64,000 nt of DNA from Dyella_A sp051962475 (lineage in GTDB: Bacteria > Pseudomonadota > Gammaproteobacteria > Xanthomonadales > Rhodanobacteraceae), in the NCBI RefSeq assembly GCF_051962475.1, contig NZ_JBQCCF010000016.1, positions 62,001 through 126,000 on the forward strand. The letters run 5' to 3'. Numbering within the stretch: position 1 is the stretch's first letter; every line of letters begins with the position of its first letter. The position numbers and the translations under genes are program-made. A model generated the notes under the pieces. The model saw only the letters and a program-made list of their open reading frames with translations, made no database searches and was not told where the DNA came from. Positions 37,546 to 45,249 of the stretch are shown here, piece after piece.

Positions 37546-38085
37546 TTACTGGTAGGTCAGCGTGAAGTTCACGCTCGACGTCACCAGGCCGGCGGTGGTC
37601 GCCGTGGCGGTGGAGATGTACTGCGCCTTCATCTGGGTCGAGCCTGAACCGCTGGCGACGGCGATGCTCGGAGCGTTCGTGCCCGTCTTGGTGTTGATCG
37701 CCTGATTGGTGCTGTTGAGCAGGCGGATACGCACGTTCGAGCCACCCGTGGCCGTGTTGGTCAGGTCGCCGCTGGTGTTGTCGATGTTGCTGCCAGAGAA
37801 CGCCATCTGCGCGCTGGCGGTATTCGTGTCGCAACCCGACAGCGCAACGGTGAACGGGGTGTCGCCCGCGGTGGTGCCGACGGTCGAGCCAAACGCAGCT
37901 GTCATCACGGTCGGCAGGGTCACGGTGGCGCCGCCGTTGACGGCGATGGTGCAGGTGTCGGCGAGCACCTTGCCACTGAAGTTGATGGTGCCGGTGCTGG
38001 CGGCCTGGGCCGGGGCAGTGGCGAGGGCCAGGAAGCCGAAGGTGGCGACCAGGGCGGTGGAGAGAAGCGTCTTGCGCTGGAACAT
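37546..38085 (-). CDS. Major fimbrial subunit (type 1 pilin)
   Basis: Major pilin of the chaperone-usher fimbria, 179 residues. A strong Shine-Dalgarno (AAGGGGG) precedes the ATG. Signal peptide ends AQA|AS; the mature start TGTINFSGKVLADTCTIAV carries the donor strand and first cysteine, pairing with SGCDT. The C-terminal SSVNFTLTYQ is the chaperone-binding motif, nearly identical to the end of the adhesin. It is the first gene of the operon, 86 bases before the chaperone gene, as expected for the most abundant subunit. Confidence 0.95.
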   Translation of the reverse strand: MFQRKTLLSTALVATFGFLALATAPAQAASTGTINFSGKVLADTCTIAVNGGATVTLPTVMTAAFGSTVGTTAGDTPFTVALSGCDTNTASAQMAFSGSNIDNTSGDLTNTATGGSNVRIRLLNSTNQAINTKTGTNAPSIAVASGSGSTQMKAQYISTATATTAGLVTSSVNFTLTYQ

Positions 38086-38272
38086 GAATTCCCCCTTGGG
38101 TGAATCGTGAAATGGATCAAGTGGTCGAAGGACGAAGCGGTGTCTCTGTTTTGCGAGCTAGGTTGAGCAAGCCACGTGCCAAAGCGTCGACAAACGCCGG
38201 CGTCACGCAAAAAACCCAGGTATTACAAAAGCTTGACTTGTCTTTCGGGCGTTTTCGGCGCCGGAAAAATTC

Positions 38273-38288
38273 TGTGAATTGCGACACA
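38273..38288. promoter_or_regulatory. CRP/Clp-like site 1 upstream of fimbrial operon
   Basis: TGTGA-ATTGCG-ACACA matches TGTGA-N6-TCACA at 9 of 10 positions. Its centre would be roughly 67 bases upstream of a start set by the -10 candidate at 38220-38225, a distance near those used by class I CRP-type activators. Confidence 0.45.
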
Positions 38289-38301
38289 TAGCGTCAGAAA
38301 T

Positions 38302-38317
38302 TGCAAACCAGGTCACA
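38302..38317. promoter_or_regulatory. CRP/Clp-like site 2 upstream of fimbrial operon
   Basis: TGCAA-ACCAGG-TCACA matches TGTGA-N6-TCACA at 8 of 10 positions. Its centre is 29 bases from that of site 1. Weaker than site 1 and reported because the two are close together. Confidence 0.3.
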
Positions 38318-38363
38318 CTTTTGCGCTCAAGTTTGCCGATTCCTGGCCGACATTGCGGCCGGT

Positions 38364-38381
38364 TGTAAAGGACGCTTGACA
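38364..38381. promoter_or_regulatory. Operator-like repeat 1 (overlaps -35)
   Basis: TGTAAAGGACGCTTGACA agrees at 15 of 18 positions with a second copy at 38407-38424. This copy is an imperfect palindrome and its right end is the -35 box TTGACA (38376-38381). A protein bound here would block RNA polymerase. Confidence 0.55.
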
Positions 38382-38404
38382 TGGCCCGCCAGCCCCGATA
38401 CCTT
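38376..38404 (+). promoter_or_regulatory. Sigma-70-like promoter of the regulator/hydrolase/exporter operon
   Basis: TTGACA (38376-38381), a 17-base spacer and TACCTT (38399-38404). The -35 is perfect but the -10 matches only 3 of 6. It lies 112-140 bases before the first gene of the operon (38516) and is flanked by the two operator-like repeats. Confidence 0.5.
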
Positions 38405-38406
38405 CC

Positions 38407-38424
38407 TGTAAAGGGTGCTTTACA
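38407..38424. promoter_or_regulatory. Operator-like repeat 2 (perfect palindrome after the -10)
   Basis: TGTAAAGGGTGCTTTACA has perfect 7-base inverted arms (TGTAAAG / CTTTACA) around GGTG. It starts 43 bases after repeat 1, about four helical turns, so both copies lie on the same face of the DNA. The encoded XRE regulator at 39549 is the obvious candidate binder. Confidence 0.55.
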
Positions 38425-38515
38425 GGGGGTGGGCTATGGAATGGGGAATGCACGGTGGCTTGTGTGGCGCGACGGCCGGTCCGGGTGCGAGTAGGACGGG
38501 CGAGGAGATGGCGCC

Positions 38516-39151
38516 ATGAAGCGTCTGAGCGAACGCGCGTACCAGAGCCACGTCAGCATCACCATGCTGGTCTACGTCGTGACAATGGTGCTGGTCTGGC
38601 CGTTGGCGCGGACCACGCACGGGCTCTGGCTGAAGACGCTGCTGGCCGCGGCACCTGCGCTGCCGATGCTCTATGTGATTTTGCTGCTGGCGCGCAAGGT
38701 GGCCGACAGCGACGAGTTCGAGCAGCGCATCCATTTGGTCGCGCTGGGCGTGGCCAGCGCCGTGCTGGCGGCGCTCAGCCTGATCGGTGGCCTGCTGGCT
38801 GCGGCCGGCGCCGTGTCGCTGGACGGCAGCATCCTGATCTGGGTGTTCCCGGTGATGATGGTGACTTACAGCCTGACGCGCTGGTGGGTGATCACCCGCC
38901 GCTACGGCGGCAGTACGGAGTGCGAGCAGGCCTCGGTGTGGTCGTTGCCGCTGCGCCTGTTGCTGGTGGCGGCGCTGATGGGCGTGGTGCTGCTGGCCGC
39001 CTGGTGGCGCGGACGGCTGGACGATCTGAGCCTGGGTCTGCTCGCCGGGCTTGGTAGCTCTTCGCTGCTGCTCGCCGCGATCGAATCGGTGCGTCGGTGG
39101 TGGCGCGTCCGGCGGGAACGCGTCGGCGCACAAGGGACGCCGCAGCCATGA
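38516..39151 (+). CDS. Small multi-pass membrane protein, operon gene 1
   Basis: Unrecognised inner-membrane protein, 211 residues with about six hydrophobic segments (near 16-35, 40-60, 75-100, 108-122, 145-163 and 175-192). A charged loop, RKVADSDEFEQRIHLVALG, follows the second helix and resembles RDEDELERHIDLEAFA in the next gene, so the two are probably related. It opens the operon, downstream of the paired operators. Small membrane proteins of this kind often sit beside a YozG-type XRE regulator, as here. Function unknown. Confidence 0.75.
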   Translation: MKRLSERAYQSHVSITMLVYVVTMVLVWPLARTTHGLWLKTLLAAAPALPMLYVILLLARKVADSDEFEQRIHLVALGVASAVLAALSLIGGLLAAAGAVSLDGSILIWVFPVMMVTYSLTRWWVITRRYGGSTECEQASVWSLPLRLLLVAALMGVVLLAAWWRGRLDDLSLGLLAGLGSSSLLLAAIESVRRWWRVRRERVGAQGTPQP

Positions 39152-39552
39152 TGCGCCCCATCCACCGCCGCTACCTGCGCGAGTTCTTCACCGCGATGGG
39201 CGCCTATGTGGTGCTGATCGTGCTCTACGGCGCACTGGCGCCGCGGCTGCCGGCCAGCCCCTGGCGCTTCGTGCTGGCGATCGCCCCGCTGCTGCCGGTG
39301 ATCGGCGTGATCCGCGCGGTGGTGCGGCTGATCCGCGACGAGGATGAGCTGGAGCGGCACATCGATCTGGAAGCGTTCGCGATCGCCGCCCTGGTTACCG
39401 GCTTCGGCTTTTTCAGCTACGGCCTGTTGCTGAGCGTGGGCGCGTTTCCCAAGGTGTCGGCGTTCCTGGTGGCGATATTGGTGATGCCGGCACTGTTCGG
39501 CAGCTACGGCCTCGCCAAGTGGGCGGTGGCGCGGCGGTATGCGCGCCCATGA
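39148..39552 (+). CDS. Small four-helix membrane protein, operon gene 2
   Basis: Unrecognised inner-membrane protein, 134 residues with four predicted helices (near 12-30, 38-55, 75-98 and 103-122). The ATG at 39148 overlaps the stop of gene 1. The loop RLIRDEDELERHIDLEAFAIAALV mirrors the first gene, suggesting an old duplication. Its stop overlaps the regulator's start. No function can be assigned. Confidence 0.75.
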   Translation: MMRPIHRRYLREFFTAMGAYVVLIVLYGALAPRLPASPWRFVLAIAPLLPVIGVIRAVVRLIRDEDELERHIDLEAFAIAALVTGFGFFSYGLLLSVGAFPKVSAFLVAILVMPALFGSYGLAKWAVARRYARP

Positions 39553-39749
39553 ACAATCGCGTTCGCGACCTGCGCGGGGAGCAGGGCTGGTCGCAGGGCG
39601 ATCTGGCCGAGCGGCTCGACGTATCGCGGCAAACCATCAACGCCATCGAGACAGGCAAGTACGACCCGAGCCTGCCGCTGGCCTTCAAGATCGCGCGGCT
39701 GTTCGGGCAGCCGATCGAATCCATCTTTGACCCGGGGAGCAGCACGTGA
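39549..39749 (+). CDS. Small XRE-family (YozG-like) transcriptional regulator
   Basis: Compact DNA-binding protein, 66 residues, made of essentially one helix-turn-helix domain: RVRDLRGEQGWSQGDLAERL then DVSRQTINAIETGKYDPSLPLAFKIARLFG. The C-terminal QPIESIFDPG matches the short YozG/Cro-like regulators that accompany small membrane proteins. Start and stop both overlap neighbours (ATGA and GTGA). It is the natural candidate to bind the TGTAAAG palindromes at 38364 and 38407 and so control its own operon; this is inference. Confidence 0.88.
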   Translation: MNNRVRDLRGEQGWSQGDLAERLDVSRQTINAIETGKYDPSLPLAFKIARLFGQPIESIFDPGSST

Positions 39750-41326
39750 GCACGAAACCCAAAGCAGCGCGCATGGGCGTGGCGGTCGCGATTGCGGTCG
39801 CGATCATCGCCGCCAACCATGTGGCCCATCGACCCAAGGCAGCCGAACCGGCGCCTGCAAGCACCAACGCATCGTCCGCGCCGGCCACGCCGGTGAAGCC
39901 AGCGCCGCCGGCCACCTGGAAACTCGGCACGCTCACGCTCACCGCGTGCGAGCTGGGCCAGCCCAACAGCGCTCAGACCACGGCCGCATGGTGCGCACCG
40001 TTCGAGGTGCCGGAGAACCGCGATGATCCGGCCAGCCGCAAGATCACCCTGCGCCTGGCGGTGGTGCGTTCGAACGCGGAAGTGGCCACCAAGGACATGC
40101 TGGTGTTCCTCGCCGGGGGGCCCGGGCAGGCGGCCACCGAGAACGCCGCGGCGGCGATCGCCGCGCTCGACCCGCTGCTTGCGCACCGCAACCTGCTGCT
40201 GCTCGACCAGCGCGGCACCGGCGGCTCGCATCCGCTCAGTTGCAAGAACGAGGACAAGCCTGCCACGCCCGACGATGACGTCGAAGATGATCCGGCCAAA
40301 CTCAAGGCCGAGATCACCCGCTGCCTGGCGCAGGTGGAGAAGAACGCCGATCCGCGCTTCTACACCACCACCATCGCCGCACAGGATCTGGAAGACGTGC
40401 GCAAGGCGCTCGGCTCGCCGAGCTTCGACCTGGTTGGCGTCTCCTACGGCACGCGCATGGCGCAGCAGTACCTGATGCGCTATCCGGATGCCGTGCGCGC
40501 GGTGGTGCTCGACGGCGTGGTGCCCAATTCGCTGGTGCTGGGCGAGGACTTCGCGCAGAACCTGGACGATGCACTGAAGGCGCAGTTCGCCCGCTGCACC
40601 GCCGATGCCGAGTGCCACAAGCGCTTTGGCGACCCGTACCAGACGCTTTACCAGCTGCGCGATGCACTGCGCGCCAACCCGCACACGGTGAGCTTCCGCG
40701 ATCCGCAGAGCTACCAGACCGTGCAGCGTCGGCTGAGCGAGTTCTCACTGGCCAGTGTGGTACGCATGTTCGCCTACTCGCCGATCACCGCCGCGTTGCT
40801 ACCGCTGTCGATCGACGCGGCCGCGCACGGCGACGTCGGCCCGCTGCTGGGCCAGGCCAAGCTGCTCTCCGGCGACCTGGCCGACACCATGAACGGCGGC
40901 ATGCAGTCCTCGGTGATCTGCAGCGAGGATGCCGACCTGTTCACCCCGCGCCCGCAGGACGAGCACACCATCCTGGGCACACGCATGATCGACGCGCTCA
41001 CCACGGTCTGCAGCGTGTGGCCGCACGGCACGCGGCCGAAGGATTTCCACGACCCGCTGAAGACCGACAAGCCGGTGCTGCTGCTGTCCGGTCAGTACGA
41101 CCCGGTGACCCCGCCGCGCTACGGCGAGGAGGTGCTCAAGGGCTTGAGCAATGCGCGCCACCTCGTGGCCACCGGCCAGGGCCACAACGTGATCGGCGCC
41201 GGCTGCATGCCGAAGATCGTCAAGCATTTCGTCGAGGACCTGCAGCCGAAGACGCTCGACGCCAGCTGCCTGGAGCGCCTCAAGCCCACCCCGATGTTCA
41301 TCGATTTCAACGGAGCGACGCCGTGA
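39746..41326 (+). CDS. TAP-like alpha/beta hydrolase (tripeptidyl aminopeptidase family)
   Basis: Serine hydrolase of the TAP/prolyl aminopeptidase type, 526 residues, GTG start overlapping the regulator stop. An N-terminal hydrophobic segment (about 9-30) is a signal or membrane anchor, followed by a low-complexity linker, so the enzyme probably acts in the periplasm. The nucleophile is in GVSYGTRMAQQY (Ser233); an oxyanion loop precedes it (FLAGGPGQ, LLDQRGTGGS). The C-terminal TAP-like domain gives the acid and base: LSGQYDPVTPP and ATGQGHNVIG. Family members cut N-terminal residues from peptides. Inside an exporter operon it may process or detoxify a peptide. Confidence 0.9.
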   Translation: MSTKPKAARMGVAVAIAVAIIAANHVAHRPKAAEPAPASTNASSAPATPVKPAPPATWKLGTLTLTACELGQPNSAQTTAAWCAPFEVPENRDDPASRKITLRLAVVRSNAEVATKDMLVFLAGGPGQAATENAAAAIAALDPLLAHRNLLLLDQRGTGGSHPLSCKNEDKPATPDDDVEDDPAKLKAEITRCLAQVEKNADPRFYTTTIAAQDLEDVRKALGSPSFDLVGVSYGTRMAQQYLMRYPDAVRAVVLDGVVPNSLVLGEDFAQNLDDALKAQFARCTADAECHKRFGDPYQTLYQLRDALRANPHTVSFRDPQSYQTVQRRLSEFSLASVVRMFAYSPITAALLPLSIDAAAHGDVGPLLGQAKLLSGDLADTMNGGMQSSVICSEDADLFTPRPQDEHTILGTRMIDALTTVCSVWPHGTRPKDFHDPLKTDKPVLLLSGQYDPVTPPRYGEEVLKGLSNARHLVATGQGHNVIGAGCMPKIVKHFVEDLQPKTLDASCLERLKPTPMFIDFNGATP

Positions 41327-41493
41327 AAAAGCAGCAAACCCTTTTTGCCGTACTGCTGTGGGCGGCGGCCATGTTCATCGCGGCGCTGTGCAGTGCGCCC
41401 CCGTTCTTCGCCCAGATTTTGCTTCCGCTGATGGTCGCCCTGTCGGTGCTGCCGCGCGCAAGCTCATGTCGGACCAGGAGCTCCACGCCATGA
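41323..41493 (+). CDS. 56-residue membrane peptide, operon gene 5
   Basis: Short protein from a GTG that overlaps the hydrolase stop (GTGA), with its own stop overlapping the ATPase start (ATGA). The sequence starts MKKQQTLFAVLLWAAAMFIAA and contains one long or two short hydrophobic helices, then a basic Ser/Arg tail. The exact four-base overlaps at both ends argue that it is really translated. Function unknown; possibly an accessory part of the exporter. Confidence 0.55.
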   Translation: MKKQQTLFAVLLWAAAMFIAALCSAPPFFAQILLPLMVALSVLPRASSCRTRSSTP

Positions 41494-42224
41494 TCGAAGT
41501 GAAGGATCTGCACAAGGCCTTTGGCACGGTGAACGCCGTCGACGGCGTCACGTTCACCGCCAGCGACGGCGAGATCACCGGCCTGCTGGGTCCCAACGGC
41601 GCGGGCAAGACCACCACGCTGCGCATGCTCTACACGCTGATGGCGCCCGATCGCGGCCAGGTGCTGGTGGACGGCATCGACGCGGCGGTCGATCCGCTGT
41701 CGGTGCGTCGCCGGCTGGGCGTGCTGCCCGATGCGCGCGGCCTCTACAAACGCCTCACCGCGCGCGAGAACATCGACTACTTCGCGCGCCTGCAGGGTCT
41801 GCCGGAAGACGAGCTGCGTACGCGCCGCGAGGCCTTGATCGGCGCGCTGGACATGTCCGACATCGCCGACCGCCGCACCGAGGGCTTTTCGCAGGGCCAG
41901 CGGGTGAAGACCGCGATCGCCCGTGCGCTGATCCACGACCCGCGCAACGTGATCCTGGACGAGCCGACCAACGGCCTGGACGTGATGGCCACCCGCGCGC
42001 TGCGCGAGTTCATGCTCAACCTGAAAGCGGAGGGACGCTGCGTGCTGTTCTCCAGCCACATCATGCAGGAGGTGGGCGCGCTGTGTGACCGCATCGTGGT
42101 GATCGCGCGCGGCCGCGTGGTCGCCGACGCCACGCCGGACCAGCTGCGCGCGCAGACCGGCGAAAGCAACCTGGAGGAAGCCTTCGTGAAACTGATCGGC
42201 AGCGAGGAGGGCCTCGCCGCATGA
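41490..42224 (+). CDS. ABC transporter ATP-binding protein (NatA-like)
   Basis: ATPase subunit of a NatAB-type exporter, 244 residues. AGGAG lies about 9 bases before the ATG at 41490. Walker A GPNGAGKTTT, signature FSQGQRVKTAIARAL (a variant of LSGGQ) and Walker B VILDEPTNGLD are present, with SSHIMQEV containing the switch His. NatA of Bacillus drives sodium export; related pairs serve in antimicrobial resistance, so the substrate is open. Start and stop overlap both neighbours. Confidence 0.93.
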   Translation: MIEVKDLHKAFGTVNAVDGVTFTASDGEITGLLGPNGAGKTTTLRMLYTLMAPDRGQVLVDGIDAAVDPLSVRRRLGVLPDARGLYKRLTARENIDYFARLQGLPEDELRTRREALIGALDMSDIADRRTEGFSQGQRVKTAIARALIHDPRNVILDEPTNGLDVMATRALREFMLNLKAEGRCVLFSSHIMQEVGALCDRIVVIARGRVVADATPDQLRAQTGESNLEEAFVKLIGSEEGLAA

Positions 42225-43426
42225 ATACCTTGACCAACCCCGTGCGCCGCACGCGCGCTGTGCTCACCGTGTTCCTCAAGGAGGTGCGCGAGAACCTGCG
42301 CGACCGCCGCACGCTCACCAGTGCCTTTCTCACCGGCCCGCTGCTCACGCCGCTGATGTTCGTGATGCTGATCAACTTCACCATCAACCGTGAGCTGGAC
42401 AAGGCGGACAAGCCGCTGAAGGTGCCGGTGATCGGCGCGCAGTACGCGCCCAACCTGGTCGACGCGCTCAAGGCCGGTGGCGTGGTGCCACAGTCGGCGA
42501 TCGCTGATCCGGAGGCGGCGGTACGCAACCAGGAGATCGACCTCGCCCTGCGCATTCGCGCCGATTACCCGAAGGCCTGGCGCAAAGGCGAGCCGGTGCA
42601 GGTGGAGGTGATCTACGACTCCTCCCAGCGCGATGCCAACACGCCGGTGGAACGGGTGACCAAGCTCATCGAGGGCTATGCGCGCGTGCAGGGGGCGATG
42701 CGGCTCGTGGCGCGCGGGCTGTCGCCGGCCACTGCGATTCCGGTGGTGGTGGCCAAGCGCGATCAGGCCACGGCCCAATCGCGCGCCGTGCTGCTGTTCA
42801 ACATCCTGCCGTATCTGTTCGTGCTCACGTTGTTCATTGGCGGCATGTACCTGGCGATCGACCTCACTGCCGGTGAGCGCGAGCGGCAATCGCTGGAGCC
42901 GCTGTTTGCCAATCCGGTGCCGCGGTGGAAGATCTTCCTCGGCAAGCTGGCGGCGATCTGCGCGTTCTCCACCGCCAGCCTGGTGATCTGCCTGGTCGGC
43001 TTCAGCATCGTCGGCCGCTTCGTGCCGGCGGAGAAGCTGGGCATGGAGCTGCACCTGGGGCCGTCGTTTGCGCTGCACGTGCTGCTGCTGCAGCTGCCGA
43101 TGATCGTGCTGCTCGGCGCGCTGCAGTCGATGGTGGCGGCGTTCGCCAAGAGCTACCGCGAGGCGCAGACCTACGTGTCGCTGCTGATGATGCTGCCGAT
43201 CCTGCCCAGCGTGGCGCTGATGGTGATGCCGATCAAGCCGCAGAACTGGATGTACGCCGTGCCGCTGCTCGGCCAGCACCTGGGCATCCTCGACCTGGTG
43301 CGTGGCACCGGCGTGAGTCCGCTGCACCTGGCTTATTGCCTGGGCGGCAGTGCGCTGGCGGCGATCGTCGTGGCGGGCGTCACCATGCAGTTGTACCGCT
43401 CCGAGCGCCTAGCGATCTCCGGCTGA
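42221..43426 (+). CDS. ABC transporter permease (NatB-like)
   Basis: Permease partner of the ATPase before it, 401 residues. One N-terminal helix (about 35-55, FLTGPLLTPLMFVMLINF) precedes a periplasmic domain of about 150 residues that includes PLKVPVIGAQYAPNLVDALKAGG. Five or so helices fill the C-terminal half (FNILPYLFVLTLFIGGMYLAIDLTAGERERQSLEPL is a NatB/CcmB-type signature). It is the last gene of the seven-gene overlapping operon; a strong hairpin follows. Confidence 0.92.
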   Translation: MNTLTNPVRRTRAVLTVFLKEVRENLRDRRTLTSAFLTGPLLTPLMFVMLINFTINRELDKADKPLKVPVIGAQYAPNLVDALKAGGVVPQSAIADPEAAVRNQEIDLALRIRADYPKAWRKGEPVQVEVIYDSSQRDANTPVERVTKLIEGYARVQGAMRLVARGLSPATAIPVVVAKRDQATAQSRAVLLFNILPYLFVLTLFIGGMYLAIDLTAGERERQSLEPLFANPVPRWKIFLGKLAAICAFSTASLVICLVGFSIVGRFVPAEKLGMELHLGPSFALHVLLLQLPMIVLLGALQSMVAAFAKSYREAQTYVSLLMMLPILPSVALMVMPIKPQNWMYAVPLLGQHLGILDLVRGTGVSPLHLAYCLGGSALAAIVVAGVTMQLYRSERLAISG

Positions 43427-43432
43427 TGGCGG

Positions 43433-43462
43433 GCGAGGGCGGCGCACTGGCGCCGCCCTCGC
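43433..43462 (+). terminator. Strong hairpin ending the exporter operon
   Basis: Arms GCGAGGGCGGCGC (43433-43445) and GCGCCGCCCTCGC (43450-43462) pair perfectly over 13 bp with loop ACTG, seven bases after the permease stop. Only TT follows, so it may act with Rho or by blocking exonucleases. Confidence 0.7.
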
Positions 43463-43496
43463 TTACCATGGGGTTCTCATTCCACGGAGAACCGCC

Positions 43497-45200
43497 ATGC
43501 GCCATCGCCTGCTTCCGCTGTGCCTGTTGCTCGCCCTGGGCAGCGCCACCCTGAGTGGATGCTCGTCCGCGCATGACGACCAGGCGCCAGCAAACGCCGC
43601 GACGACGGCCAAGCCCGCTGCCGCCACTACCGCAACGCCGGCCGCCGACAGCGCCGTGCAGCAGCACCTGGCCGACTACGCGAAGGTCAAGCTCACCGCC
43701 GACCTGTCCGGCCTCGACGCCGACCAGAAGAAGATGCTCGGCCTGCTGATCGACGCGGCCGACATTACCAACGCGATCTATTGGCAGCAGTCCTGGGGCG
43801 ACAAGGCCGCGCTGATGGCCAAGATCAGCGATCCGGACCTGCGCGCCTTCGCCGAGCTCAACTACGGGCCGTGGAATCGACTGGACAACGACAAGCCGTT
43901 CGTCGCCGGGGTGGGCGCGCGCCCGGCCGGTGCGCAGTTCTACCCGGCGGACATGAGCAAGGCCGAATTCGAGCAGGCGGACCTCAAGGACAAGGCCTCG
44001 CTCTACACCCTGCTGCGCCGCGATGACGCCGGCAAGCTCACCACCGTGCCCTACCACGTGGCCTACAAGACCGAACTGGACAAGGCCGCCGGTCTGCTGC
44101 GCGATGCGGCCAAGCTGGCCAAGGACAAGGGCTTCGCCAAATACCTCACGATGCGCGCCGACGCCTTGCAGAGCGACGACTACCAGCCCAGCGACTTCGC
44201 CTGGATGGACATGAAGTCCAATCCGGTCGACATCGTGGTCGGCCCGATCGAAACCTACGAGGATCAGCTGTTCGGCTACAAGGCCAGCTACGAGAGCTAT
44301 GTGCTGGTGAAAGACCAGGCCTGGAGCAAGCGCCTGGCGCGCTTCGCCAAGTATCTGCCCGAGCTGCAGCGCGAGCTGCCGGTGGATGCGAAGTACAAGG
44401 CCGAGACGCCGGGTTCCGACGCCGACCTCAACGCCTACTTCGCCGTGTACTACGCCGGCGACGCCAACGTCGGCGCCAAGACCATCGCCATCAACCTGCC
44501 CAACGACGAGCAGGTGCAACTGAAGAAGGGCACGCGCCGGCTGCAGCTGGAGAACGTGATGCAGGCGAAGTTCGACACCATCATGCTGCCGATCGCCAAG
44601 GCACTGATCGCCGAGGACCAGCAGAAAAACCTCACCTTCGACGCGTTCTTCCAGAACACCATGTTCCACGAGGTGGCCCACGGCCTGGGGATCAAGAACA
44701 CCTTGGACGGCAAGGGCACCGTGCGCGAGGCGCTGAAGGACCAGGCCTCCAGCTTCGAGGAAGGCAAGGCCGACGTGCTGGGCCTGTACATGGTCGCCAA
44801 GCTGGCCGACAAGGGCGAGCTGGACAAGACCAAGCTGATGGACAACTACGTCACCTTCCTCGCCGGCATCCTGCGCTCGGTGCGCTTCGGCGCCAGCGAC
44901 GCGCACGCCAAGGCCAACATGGTGCGCTTCAACTTCTTCCAGCAAGAGGGCGCCTTCAGCCGCGACCCGGCCACCGGCCGCTACCGCGTCGACTTCGACA
45001 AGATGACCGCCGCGATGAACAAGCTCTCGGCGAAGCTGCTCACCATCCAGGGCGACGGCGACTACGCCGCGGCCAAGGCGCTCACCGACTCCATGGGCAA
45101 CGTCGACGCCACGCTCGCCGGCGACCTGAAGAAGCTCGATACCGCGCACATCCCGGTGGACATCACGTTCGAGCAGGGCAAGGACGTGCTGGGACTGTGA
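43497..45200 (+). CDS. M49-like (dipeptidyl peptidase III family) lipoprotein
   Basis: Probable zinc metallopeptidase of the DPP III group, 567 residues. The signal ends LSG|C at Cys22, so it is a lipoprotein, followed by an Ala/Thr-rich linker. The zinc motif is HEVAH (His391) with the third ligand in FEEGKADVLGLY (near 421). Classical DPP III has the longer HELLGH hexapeptide and EECRAE; this protein has the shorter HExxH form known from some bacterial members. The N-terminal half (QSWGDKAALM..., NYGPWNRLDNDKPFV) is typical of the family. It would trim peptides in the periplasm. Not part of the operon before it. Confidence 0.82.
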   Translation: MRHRLLPLCLLLALGSATLSGCSSAHDDQAPANAATTAKPAAATTATPAADSAVQQHLADYAKVKLTADLSGLDADQKKMLGLLIDAADITNAIYWQQSWGDKAALMAKISDPDLRAFAELNYGPWNRLDNDKPFVAGVGARPAGAQFYPADMSKAEFEQADLKDKASLYTLLRRDDAGKLTTVPYHVAYKTELDKAAGLLRDAAKLAKDKGFAKYLTMRADALQSDDYQPSDFAWMDMKSNPVDIVVGPIETYEDQLFGYKASYESYVLVKDQAWSKRLARFAKYLPELQRELPVDAKYKAETPGSDADLNAYFAVYYAGDANVGAKTIAINLPNDEQVQLKKGTRRLQLENVMQAKFDTIMLPIAKALIAEDQQKNLTFDAFFQNTMFHEVAHGLGIKNTLDGKGTVREALKDQASSFEEGKADVLGLYMVAKLADKGELDKTKLMDNYVTFLAGILRSVRFGASDAHAKANMVRFNFFQQEGAFSRDPATGRYRVDFDKMTAAMNKLSAKLLTIQGDGDYAAAKALTDSMGNVDATLAGDLKKLDTAHIPVDITFEQGKDVLGL

Positions 45201-45249
45201 CGCGCGGAGTCGCCCGTCTTCTCGGGTGGGCGGCATTTCCTCGGGAGGT

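Larger units (their letters stand above)
38086..38515. other. 430-base divergent intergenic region (fimbriae / hydrolase-exporter operon)
   Basis: No credible gene is seen. The central part (about 38200-38340) is markedly richer in A and T than its surroundings. It holds two CRP/Clp-like sites and a possible -10 box (minus-strand TAATAC, 38220-38225) for the fimbrial operon. The right part holds a TTGACA promoter and two operator-like repeats for the operon at 38516. Individual elements are listed separately. Confidence 0.6.

Noticed and set aside
38455..39057. Plus-strand frame overlapping the first membrane gene of the exporter operon
   Set aside because: Product is Arg/Gly-rich and out of frame with the hydrophobic, coupled gene at 38516.
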